Shown here piece after piece: positions 57,294 through 64,000 of a stretch of 64,000 nucleotides of DNA. The stretch lies in the NCBI RefSeq assembly GCF_009834025.1, contig NZ_CP047156.1:3370067-3434066 (forward strand), written 5' to 3'. Both the position numbers and the translations under genes were made by a program. This stretch comes from Epidermidibacterium keratini (GTDB lineage: Bacteria > Actinomycetota > Actinomycetes > Mycobacteriales > Antricoccaceae). Each line of letters starts with the position of its first letter. The first letter of the stretch is position 1. The notes beneath the pieces are model-generated. The model ran no database searches and had not been told where the DNA came from. It was given only the letters and a program-made list of their open reading frames with translations.

Positions 57294-59303
57294 ATGCCCT
57301 ACCCATCGAGCGCGGACGGCGACCGTCCGTGGATGATGCGCACGTACGCCGGACACTCGTCCGCGGCAGAGTCCAACGCGCTGTACCGGCGCAACCTGGC
57401 CAAGGGGCAGACCGGCCTGTCGGTCGCGTTCGACCTGCCCACCCAGACCGGCTACGACCCCGATGACCAGCTCGCCCGCGGCGAGGTGGGCCGGGTCGGC
57501 GTACCGATCACGCATCTGGGCGACATGCGCGCGCTGTTCGATGAGATTCCGCTAGAGCAGATGAATACATCGATGACGATCAATGCCACGGCGATGTGGC
57601 TGCTGTCGCTGTATCAGGTCGTCGCCGAGGAGCAGGGCGCCGACATCACCAAGCTGGCCGGTACGACGCAGAACGACATCGTCAAGGAGTACCTCTCGCG
57701 CGGGACCTACGTCTTCCCGCCGGAGCCGTCGATGCGCCTGATCACCGACATGGTGGCCTACACGGTCAACACCATGCCGAAGTTCAACCCCATCAACATC
57801 TGCAGCTATCACCTGCAGGAGGCCGGCGCGACGCCGGTGCAGGAGGTCGCGTTTGCGCTGTCGACCGCGGTCGCCGTACTCGATGCGGTGCGCGATGCCG
57901 GACAGGTGCCGCAGGAGCGCTTCGGCGACGTCGTCGGGCGCATCTCGTTCTTCGTCAACGCCGGCGTGCGGTTTGTCGAGGAGACCTCCAAGATGCGCGC
58001 GTTCGGGCGGCTGTGGGATGAGATCACCCGCGAGCGGTACGGCGTGGAAGATCCCAAGATGCGCCGGTTCCGCTACGGCGTGCAGGTCAACTCGCTCGGG
58101 CTGACCGAGGCGCAGCCGGAAAACAACGTGCAGCGCATCGTGCTGGAGATGCTCGGCGTGACGCTGTCGCGCGACGCGCGGGCGCGCGCCATCCAGCTGC
58201 CGGCCTGGAACGAGGCCCTGGGACTGCCGCGGCCATGGGATCAGCAGTGGGCGCTGCGCATGCAGCAGGTGCTGGCCTACGAGTCCGACCTGCTGGAGTA
58301 CGACGACATCTTCGAAGGCAGCGTCGTCATCGAGGCGAAGGTCAGCGAGATCGCCGAAGGCGCACGCGAACTGATGCGCGAGATCGAGGAGACCGGGGGA
58401 GCCGTCGCGGCGATCGAGTCCGGGTTCATGAAGGGCGCGCTCGTCGACTCACTTGCCTCCCGTCGGGCGCGCATCGAGTCCGGTGAGGACGTCATCGTCG
58501 GCGTCAACAAGTACGAAGGCACCGAGCCGAGCCCGCTGACCGGGGAGGTCGCCGAAGCGATCATGACGGTCGACGTCGCGGTCGAGCAGTCCGCGATCGA
58601 GTCGGTGAAGCGGTGGCGCGACGAGCGCGACAACCCGCGCGTGGAGAAGGCGCTCGCCGCGCTGCGCGACGCGGCCGGCACGGACGTGAACCTGATGGAG
58701 GCATCGCTGGAGTGCGCGCGTGCCGGGGTGACCACCGGCGAGTGGGCCGGCGCGCTGCGCGAGGTCTTCGGCGAGTTCCGCGCACCGACCGGTGTCAGCG
58801 CCGCGTCGGCGGCCGCCGAAGCCGGCGACGCGCTCTCGGCCGTGCGCCAGCGTGTTGACGCGCTCAGCGAGCGTGCGGGCCGGCGGCTGAAGATGCTCGT
58901 CGGCAAGCCCGGCCTGGACGGACACTCCAACGGCGCCGAGCAGATCGCCGTACGCGCCCGTGACGCCGGGTTTGAGGTGATCTACCAGGGCATCCGTCTC
59001 ACTCCGGAGCAGATCGTCGCTGCTGCGGAGCAGGAAGATGTGCACGTGGTGGGGCTGTCGGTGCTGTCCGGATCGCACATGGAGGTCATCCCCGCGGTGG
59101 TGCGCGGGCTTCGCGAGGCGGGGATGGACGACGTACCGATCGTGGTCGGAGGGATCATCCCCGAGGGTGATGCCAAGACGCTGACCGAGATGGGTGTCGC
59201 GAAGGTGTTCACCCCCAAGGACTACGAGCTCAACGACATCATGGGCTCGATTCTCGACGTACTCGAGGCATCGGCCGGCGAGCTCGCGGCCACCTCCCGG
59301 TAG
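57294..59303 (+). CDS. meaA: Ethylmalonyl-CoA mutase-like protein (MeaA), B12-dependent
   Basis: A 669-residue adenosylcobalamin mutase of the methylmalonyl-CoA mutase superfamily. The TIM-barrel part runs from 'RPWMMRTYAGHSSAAESNALY' region to ~530 ('LSVAFDLPTQTGYDPDD', 'TINATAMWLLSLY'), and the C-terminal B12 domain has D-G-H-S-N-G (DxHxxG) in 'VGKPGLDGHSNGAEQIAV'. The layout and motifs match 'protein meaA', shown to be (2R)-ethylmalonyl-CoA mutase in relatives; no crotonyl-CoA carboxylase gene is in the window, so the route is inferred. ATG 57294 with GGAGG 6 bases upstream. Confidence 0.92.
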   Translation: MPYPSSADGDRPWMMRTYAGHSSAAESNALYRRNLAKGQTGLSVAFDLPTQTGYDPDDQLARGEVGRVGVPITHLGDMRALFDEIPLEQMNTSMTINATAMWLLSLYQVVAEEQGADITKLAGTTQNDIVKEYLSRGTYVFPPEPSMRLITDMVAYTVNTMPKFNPINICSYHLQEAGATPVQEVAFALSTAVAVLDAVRDAGQVPQERFGDVVGRISFFVNAGVRFVEETSKMRAFGRLWDEITRERYGVEDPKMRRFRYGVQVNSLGLTEAQPENNVQRIVLEMLGVTLSRDARARAIQLPAWNEALGLPRPWDQQWALRMQQVLAYESDLLEYDDIFEGSVVIEAKVSEIAEGARELMREIEETGGAVAAIESGFMKGALVDSLASRRARIESGEDVIVGVNKYEGTEPSPLTGEVAEAIMTVDVAVEQSAIESVKRWRDERDNPRVEKALAALRDAAGTDVNLMEASLECARAGVTTGEWAGALREVFGEFRAPTGVSAASAAAEAGDALSAVRQRVDALSERAGRRLKMLVGKPGLDGHSNGAEQIAVRARDAGFEVIYQGIRLTPEQIVAAAEQEDVHVVGLSVLSGSHMEVIPAVVRGLREAGMDDVPIVVGGIIPEGDAKTLTEMGVAKVFTPKDYELNDIMGSILDVLEASAGELAATSR

Positions 59304-59306
59304 CGC

Positions 59307-61124
59307 GTGGCAAATCAGGTCAACCTCGACTCGGTCACCGTCCAGTTCGACGTCACGCCGGTGCTCGATCGAGTATCGGCAGGTATCGATGATCGCGACC
59401 GCATTGGCGTCGTCGGTCTCAACGGTGCCGGAAAATCGACGCTTCTCGATGTTGTTGCGCGCCGGCGTACGCCGGACTCCGGACGCGTCTCGTGGCGCTC
59501 CGGACTGCAGGTCGCCGAGGTCGGGCAGAGCGACGACTTCGGCGACACGACGACGGTGCGCGAGATCGTGCTGCCCGGGTCGGCCGACGCGGAGCACACC
59601 TGGGCAGCCGATCCCCGGGTGCGCCGGGTCGTCGAGGGGTTGGGGCTGCACGGGCTCGGGCTGGAGACGCCGGCCGGATCGCTGTCCGGTGGAGAGCGTC
59701 GCCGGGTCGGCCTGGCTGCGGCTCTCGTCGCCGACGTCGACCTGCTGATTCTTGACGAGCCGACGAACCACCTCGATATCGAAGGTGTTCGATGGTTAGC
59801 CGACTATCTGCGCGAGTACGCCGGCGCGCTGCTGGTCGTCACGCACGACCGCTGGTTCCTGGACAACGTCACCACGCGCACGTGGGAGGTCGTAGGCGCG
59901 GCGATCCACATGTATGACGGCGGGTACGCCGACTGGGTCTTCGCCCGTGCCGAGCGCGCCCGGATCGCCGACGCGACCGAGGAGCGGCGGCGCAACCTGG
60001 CCCGAAAGGAGCTGGCGTGGCTGCGCCGCGGAGCACCCGCGCGCACCTCCAAGCCACGGTTCCGGATCGAGGCGGCCAACGCCCTCATCGCCGACGTACC
60101 GCCGCCGCGCGACAAGGTCGAGCTCGTCGCCACCGCGACGTCGCGGATGGGCAAGACCGTCGTCGACCTCGAAGACGTGACCGTCCGGCTGGGTGAGCGC
60201 GACATCCTGCAGCACGTCACGTGGCGGCTGAGCCCTGGAGGGCGGTACGGCGTACTCGGGCCGAATGGCGCCGGCAAGAGCACGCTGCTGCGCACGATCC
60301 TCGGCGAGCAGCCCATCGCGTCGGGTCACCGCACCATCGGCTCGACCGTGCGCGCCGCGCATCTGAGCCAGAACCTCGCCGAGCTCGATCCCGGCCAGCG
60401 GATGATCGAGGCCGTCTCCGAGCACGCGACGCTCATCCGGATCGGCGACAAGGACCTCACCGGCGGGCAGCTGCTGGAGCGCTTCGGCTTCCCGGCTCGG
60501 ATGCACAAGCAGTTCGTGCGCGACCTCTCCGGCGGGCAGCGCCGCCGACTGCAGCTCGTGCGCACGTTGATGGGCGAGCCCAACCTGCTCGTGCTCGACG
60601 AGCCGACCAACGACCTCGATGTCGACACCCTCACCGCTCTGGAAGATCTGCTTGACGGCTGGAGCGGCACGCTGCTGGTCGTCTCGCACGATCGCTATCT
60701 GCTTGAGCGGGTGACCGACGAGCAGTACGCCGTACTCGGCGACGGCCGGCTGCGCCACCTGCCTGGCGGGGTGGATGAGTACCTGCGGCTCGTCGCCGGA
60801 CGCGACCGATCCGCGCTCCGCGGAGCCAATGACGTGAGCGCAGCGGGGCCGTCGGCGGATGCCGGGTCGACCGCCGCCGCGGCCTCTGCCGCCACCCCTG
60901 CTGCCAGTGCCGCAGAGCGTCGGGAGGCCCGCAAGGCGGTCGGTCGCATCGAACGACAGCTGGCCGCGCTGGAGACGCGCGAGCAGAAGCTGCACGACCA
61001 GCTTGCCGAGCACGCCAGCGACTTCGAGAAGGTACGCGAGTTCAACGCCGCGCTGACCGAGCTCACCGCGCAGCGGGCGGAACTCGAGGAGCAGTGGCTC
61101 GAGGCCGCCGACTTGGCGGACTAA
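59307..61124 (+). CDS. ABC-F family ATPase
   Basis: A 605-residue soluble protein with two ABC domains and no membrane part. Walker A: 'GVVGLNGAGKSTLLDVV' and 'GVLGPNGAGKSTLLRTI'. Signatures: 'SLSGGERRRVGLA' and 'LSGGQRRRLQLV'. Walker B: 'DLLILDEPTNHLD' and 'LLVLDEPTNDLD'. The C-terminal ~90 residues form an Ala linker plus a coiled coil, as in Uup. ABC-F proteins act on ribosomes (translation or antibiotic protection); the C-terminal coil favours an Uup-like role. GTG start 3 bases after meaA. Confidence 0.92.
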   Translation: MANQVNLDSVTVQFDVTPVLDRVSAGIDDRDRIGVVGLNGAGKSTLLDVVARRRTPDSGRVSWRSGLQVAEVGQSDDFGDTTTVREIVLPGSADAEHTWAADPRVRRVVEGLGLHGLGLETPAGSLSGGERRRVGLAAALVADVDLLILDEPTNHLDIEGVRWLADYLREYAGALLVVTHDRWFLDNVTTRTWEVVGAAIHMYDGGYADWVFARAERARIADATEERRRNLARKELAWLRRGAPARTSKPRFRIEAANALIADVPPPRDKVELVATATSRMGKTVVDLEDVTVRLGERDILQHVTWRLSPGGRYGVLGPNGAGKSTLLRTILGEQPIASGHRTIGSTVRAAHLSQNLAELDPGQRMIEAVSEHATLIRIGDKDLTGGQLLERFGFPARMHKQFVRDLSGGQRRRLQLVRTLMGEPNLLVLDEPTNDLDVDTLTALEDLLDGWSGTLLVVSHDRYLLERVTDEQYAVLGDGRLRHLPGGVDEYLRLVAGRDRSALRGANDVSAAGPSADAGSTAAAASAATPAASAAERREARKAVGRIERQLAALETREQKLHDQLAEHASDFEKVREFNAALTELTAQRAELEEQWLEAADLAD

Positions 61125-61189
61125 GCGCAGGACGTTCCGGCGGGAACGCCTCGCCGCGCGATGTCGGCGGCGCTTGGCATAGTCGGGGC

Positions 61190-61585
61190 ATGACCTTCAC
61201 GGCCCGACATATCTCCCAGCCCATCGCTCGGCCACCAGCCGAGGTCATCGCGTTTGCCGGTAACCCGCAGAACCTGCCGCGCTGGGCAGCCGGGCTGAGC
61301 GAAGGAATCCGCCAGGATGGGGAGCGTTGGGTGACCGAGTCTCCGATGGGCACCGTAGAGGTGTCGTTTACCGGCCCGGTCGACTTCGGCGTACTCGACC
61401 ATGACGTGCGGCTTCCCGACGGGTCGATCGTGCACAACCCGTTGCGGGTGCTGGCCAATGACGACGGAAGCGAGGTCGTCTTCACGCTGTATGAGCGCCC
61501 CGGGATGCCCGCGGAGGAGTTCGAGCGGGACGCCGAGATGGTCCGCGCCGATCTCAAGCGACTGCGGGCGATCCTTGAGTCGTGA
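61190..61585 (+). CDS. SRPBCC family protein
   Basis: A 131-residue START/Bet v1-like domain: 'ISQPIARPPAEVIAFAGNPQNLPRWAAGL' (in two parts) is the typical entry and 'ERDAEMVRADLKRLRAILES' the C-terminal helix. Such proteins bind hydrophobic ligands or act as cyclases/co-chaperones; no specific role can be given. Confidence 0.8.
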   Translation: MTFTARHISQPIARPPAEVIAFAGNPQNLPRWAAGLSEGIRQDGERWVTESPMGTVEVSFTGPVDFGVLDHDVRLPDGSIVHNPLRVLANDDGSEVVFTLYERPGMPAEEFERDAEMVRADLKRLRAILES

Positions 61586-61634
61586 GACCCGACGCGGTTG
61601 ACACCGGTGTCGTCTTGCGGCGTACGTTGGGGTT

Positions 61635-62444
61635 ATGACTGAGCTTGCCGAGAAGACGTCTGCTGCGGATCTCCCGACCTACGAGAATATCCGCCTGGAG
61701 CGTGACGACCAGGTCATCACGCTGACGATGGCGCGGGCCAAGCGCCGCAACTCCCTGTCTGAGGACCACATGCGCGAGATCCTCGCCGCGCTGAACTATG
61801 TCGCGACGACCGACGCGCGGATCCTCGTGATTGCCGGCGATGGGCCGGTGTTTTCCTCTGGGCACGACTTCGGCGACATGATCGGACGCGACCTGCACTC
61901 GATGCGCGCCCTGCTGCAGCTGTGCACCGAGATGATGACGCGTCTGCACACGATCCCGCAGGTCGTGATCGCCAAGGTGCACGCGCTCGCGACCGCCGCC
62001 GGCTGCCAGCTGGTCTCCGAGTGCGACCTCGCCGTCGCTGCCGAGTCGGCCGGGTTTGCCCTGCCCGGCGGCAAGGGCGGCTGGTTCTGCCACACGCCGT
62101 CGGTCGGTGTCGCGCGCAACGTCGGGCGCAAGCACCTGATGGAGCTGGCCCTTGGCGGTGAGCCGATCGATGCCAAGACCGCCGAGGCGTGGGGGCTGAT
62201 CAACTACGCCGTCCCGGATGAGCAGCTCGACGAGAAGGTTGCCGAGCTCGCGGCCAAGATGAGCCAGGGCAGCCGTACGGCGAAGGCGCTGGGCAAGCAG
62301 GCGATCTACAACCAGATCGACCGGCCCGAGAGCGACGCGTACCTGTACGCCGTGGAGGTGATGGCCTCGGCCAGCCAGACCGACCATGCGCGAGAGGGCA
62401 TGAACGCGTTCGTGGAGAAGCGGAAACCGCAGTGGCCCCGGTAG
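61635..62444 (+). CDS. Enoyl-CoA hydratase/isomerase family protein (ECHDC3-like)
   Basis: A 269-residue crotonase-fold protein with oxyanion regions 'GDGPVFSSGHDFGDMIG' and 'VHALATAAGCQLVSECDLAVA'. The first catalytic-Glu position falls in 'FALPGGKGGWFCHTPSVGVA', where no Glu is evident, as in ECHDC3-type members, so it may not be a standard hydratase. ATG 61635. Its last five codons are repeated 101 bases downstream beyond a hairpin. Confidence 0.86.
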   Translation: MTELAEKTSAADLPTYENIRLERDDQVITLTMARAKRRNSLSEDHMREILAALNYVATTDARILVIAGDGPVFSSGHDFGDMIGRDLHSMRALLQLCTEMMTRLHTIPQVVIAKVHALATAAGCQLVSECDLAVAAESAGFALPGGKGGWFCHTPSVGVARNVGRKHLMELALGGEPIDAKTAEAWGLINYAVPDEQLDEKVAELAAKMSQGSRTAKALGKQAIYNQIDRPESDAYLYAVEVMASASQTDHAREGMNAFVEKRKPQWPR

Positions 62445-62546
62445 TTCATACTCCCTGCTGACCCATCGAGTGTGCCTCAACCCCAGATATACGTGGGGTC
62501 GAGGCGTCCTCGATGGGTCACAGCCGGCGGGAGTGGCCCCGGTAGT
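62431..62546 (+). repeat. 15-bp direct repeats flanking a long hairpin
   Basis: AGTGGCCCCGGTAGT occurs at 62431-62445 (covering the stop of the enoyl-CoA hydratase gene) and again at 62532-62546. Between them lies the hairpin at 62459-62520. The arrangement resembles a short insertion bounded by a duplication. Confidence 0.8.
62459..62520. terminator. Long imperfect hairpin after the enoyl-CoA hydratase gene
   Basis: Outer 12 bp TGACCCATCGAG/CTCGATGGGTCA, a 3x3 internal loop, then 12 positions GCCTCAACCCCA/TGGGGTCGAGGC with one mismatch, and an 8-base loop. It lies between convergent stops (this gene and nucS) and could end transcription both ways. Confidence 0.65.
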
Positions 62547-62574
62547 CGGCGCTGCGGACGGCGCAACCCCAGCC

Positions 62575-63234
62575 CTAGAACAGCCGTTCGGTGGGGTCGG
62601 TGAGTCCGCGCAGCTCGTCGTAGTCGGTCACCACGCACCTGATGCCGCGGTCGGTAGCGAGCGTGCGGGCCTGGGCCTTGACGACGTTGCCGGCGAGTAC
62701 GCCGCGCACCGGCGCGATCTTGGTGTCGCGGTTGAGCAGATCGAGGTAGCGGGTGAGCTGCTCGACGGCGGAGATCTCCACGACGCGCTTCACCTCGACC
62801 GCCACCGTGCCACCTTCGGATGACCGCGCGAGGATGTCGACCGGGCCGATCGGCGTCGGATATTCCCGGCGTACCAGGCGAAGTCCGGGACCGATGGTGT
62901 CCAGGTGCGCCGCAAGCAGCTCCTGCAGGTGCGCCTCGACGCCGTCCTTGGTCAGGCCAGGGTCGATCCCGAGCTCGTGGCTGGTGTCGCTGTGGATTTC
63001 GTGGATCGTGATGATCAGCGAGTCACCGGACTTCGCCTTGACCGTCCACTGATCGTCCTTCTCGATCAGGGTGCACGGCGGCGACATCCAGTTCAGCGGC
63101 TTGTAGGAGCCCGAGTCGGAGTGCACCAACACCGAGCCGTCGTTCTTGACCAGCAGCAGACGCGTGGCCTTGGGTAGGTGGGCCGACAACCGCCCCGCGT
63201 AATCGACCTCGCAGGTGGCGATGACAAGGCGCAT
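62575..63234 (-). CDS. nucS: Mismatch-specific endonuclease NucS (EndoMS)
   Basis: A 219-residue endonuclease that replaces MutS/MutL in actinobacterial mismatch repair. N-terminal DNA-binding domain ('[14 protein letters not shown]') and C-terminal PD-(D/E)XK nuclease with D in 'GPVDILARS' and E-x-K in '[20 protein letters not shown]'. The start ATG 63232-63234 gives the canonical [16 protein letters not shown]. Cuts both strands at G-T, G-G and T-T mismatches in relatives and works with the beta clamp. Confidence 0.95.
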   Translation of the reverse strand: MRLVIATCEVDYAGRLSAHLPKATRLLLVKNDGSVLVHSDSGSYKPLNWMSPPCTLIEKDDQWTVKAKSGDSLIITIHEIHSDTSHELGIDPGLTKDGVEAHLQELLAAHLDTIGPGLRLVRREYPTPIGPVDILARSSEGGTVAVEVKRVVEISAVEQLTRYLDLLNRDTKIAPVRGVLAGNVVKAQARTLATDRGIRCVVTDYDELRGLTDPTERLF

Positions 63235-63307
63235 GTAGCGATCCTTCGTGCTCGGGTGGGTCGGCGTACGACACAGCAGACTACGGCAGCGCGCCGGCGC
63301 AGCAATT

Positions 63308-63323
63308 TGATGCTCAGGCATCA
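63308..63323. promoter_or_regulatory. Palindrome in front of vapBC, candidate operator
   Basis: TGATGC-TCAG-GCATCA, a 6-bp inverted repeat ~27-40 bases upstream of the antitoxin start. TA antitoxins of the ribbon-helix-helix type bind such palindromes to autoregulate. A partial third copy, TGATGATGC, follows at 63328. Confidence 0.5.
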
Positions 63324-63349
63324 CGCTTGATGATGCTATGCTGTCACGC

Positions 63350-63601
63350 ATGCGGACCACGGTGACCCTCGACCCGGACGTCGAGTCGCTGCTGCGTCGG
63401 CTCATGCAACGACGCGGGATTTCTTTCAAGCAGGCGCTCAACGACGCTGTCCGCGTCGGTGCGGCGGATGGGCCGCGCGAAGAGTTCCAGACGACGACCA
63501 GGGGGCTCGGTGTCCCGACGGTGAACCTCGATCGCGCCCTGCAGATCGCGGCAGACCTCGAAGACGATGAGCTTGTCCGGCGAATGCGCAGCGGAAAGTG
63601 A
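63350..63601 (+). CDS. vapB: Type II antitoxin, VapB-like ribbon-helix-helix
   Basis: An 83-residue protein beginning [20 protein letters not shown], the ribbon-helix-helix DNA-binding fold, with a C-terminal tail '[14 protein letters not shown]' that would wrap the toxin. An in-frame ATG at 63338 is an alternative start. Its TGA overlaps the toxin GTG (GTGA). Confidence 0.85.
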   Translation: MRTTVTLDPDVESLLRRLMQRRGISFKQALNDAVRVGAADGPREEFQTTTRGLGVPTVNLDRALQIAADLEDDELVRRMRSGK

Positions 63602-64000
63602 AGGTCGTCGACGCAAACGTCCTGCTGTATGCGGTGAACTCCGACGCCAGTCATCACGACGCGTCGAGGGCCTGGCTCGACAAGTCCCTCAACGGTGCCG
63701 ACACCGTCGGGTTTAGCTGGCTGGCGATGACCGCGTTCTTGCGGTTGGTCACCAAGGTTGGCCTTTTCCCGAACGCGATGAGCGTCGATGAGGCGCTCGA
63801 TCAGGTTCGTGACTGGCTCGATGCCCCCGGTGCCCAGGTCGTCGAACCGACACAACAGCATCTCGCCGTGCTACAGCGGCTGCTGACAGCCGTCGGAGCC
63901 GGAGGAAACCTGGTGAGCGATGCGCACCTGGCTGCGATAGCCCTCGAGCATCGCGCGGGTGTGGTGTCCTACGACGCTGACTTTGCGCGATTCGGCGTGT
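63598..64000 (+). CDS. vapC: VapC-like PIN-domain toxin ribonuclease (3' end outside window)
   Basis: The frame opens with GTG 63598-63600, overlapping the antitoxin stop, and remains open to the right edge (134 codons visible). Translation begins [14 protein letters not shown] with the catalytic Asp5, and continues to '[15 protein letters not shown]' and '[13 protein letters not shown]', the remaining PIN acidic residues. Nearly complete. VapC toxins cut tRNA or rRNA; target unknown. Confidence 0.88.
   Translation, partial: MKVVDANVLLYAVNSDASHHDASRAWLDKSLNGADTVGFSWLAMTAFLRLVTKVGLFPNAMSVDEALDQVRDWLDAPGAQVVEPTQQHLAVLQRLLTAVGAGGNLVSDAHLAAIALEHRAGVVSYDADFARFGV

Overview
The window is a chromosomal segment from a high-GC Gram-positive bacterium of the Actinomycetota. 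The signs are GTG/TTG starts, dense operons with 1-4 base start/stop overlaps, a fused 2-oxoglutarate decarboxylase/dehydrogenase (Kgd type), NucS mismatch endonuclease, a DUF222-HNH (13E12-type) protein, a DUF2550 protein after atpC, and a MurA with Asp in place of the catalytic Cys. The order argS-lysA-hom-thrC-thrB-rho-rpmE-prfA-prmC-(insertion)-sua5-wecA-atpI-atpBEFHAGDC-DUF2550-pduO-murA matches the Rv1292-Rv1315 region of Mycobacterium tuberculosis. Here, however, atpF and atpH are separate genes, unlike the mycobacterial b-delta fusion, so a non-mycobacterial lineage is more likely (for example Geodermatophilales/Nakamurellales-like; this is inference only).

Layout. 1-6.8 kb: end of a membrane protein, a GNAT acetyltransferase, the phosphatidylethanolamine operon psd-pssA, a histidine phosphatase, a class V aminotransferase, an MBL-fold/FAH-family pair and an RmlC-like epimerase. 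7-11.1 kb: malic enzyme, a sugar-lactone oxidase and an APC permease. 11.1-15.3 kb: DUF6104 and kgd. 15.4-19.5 kb: an ABC-2 exporter, two small membrane proteins, an enoyl-CoA hydratase and an ABC-like ATPase lacking a P-loop. 19.5-24.1 kb: a MetE-like protein, a secreted protein behind a perfect CRP-type site, tRNA-Arg(CCG), paired crcB genes and a second APC permease. 24.1-26.2 kb: an SOS-box-controlled DUF222-HNH gene and a 27-bp repeat array. 26.2-37.3 kb: argS, lysine/threonine genes, rho, rpmE, prfA, prmC. 37.3-41.05 kb: an insertion relative to the conserved order, with an LD-carboxypeptidase remnant, a FhuF-like Fe-S protein and cstA-ybdD. 41.1-51.8 kb: sua5, wecA, the F1Fo ATP synthase operon and DUF2550. 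51.9-57.2 kb: an FMN-binding protein, pduO, murA, mdh, a ZIP-like transporter and a MaoC dehydratase. 57.3-64 kb: meaA (ethylmalonyl-CoA mutase-like), ABC-F, SRPBCC, an enoyl-CoA hydratase, nucS and a vapBC pair cut by the right edge.

Most genes are housekeeping: central carbon (kgd, mdh, malic enzyme, cstA), oxidative phosphorylation, cell envelope (psd-pssA, wecA, murA), translation (argS, prfA, prmC, sua5, rpmE) and amino acids (lysA, hom, thrC, thrB). The least explained material is noncoding. There are two short arrays of a shared 21-bp repeat, each just upstream of and co-oriented with a start codon, about 20 kb apart. There is a second dispersed family built on a CTCGACCACCGAG core. 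A perfect 27-bp inverted repeat follows the DUF2550 gene, and mutually exclusive hairpins lie between rho and rpmE. No CRISPR array, insertion sequence or prophage was seen. All function calls come from motif recognition by eye, without database searches.
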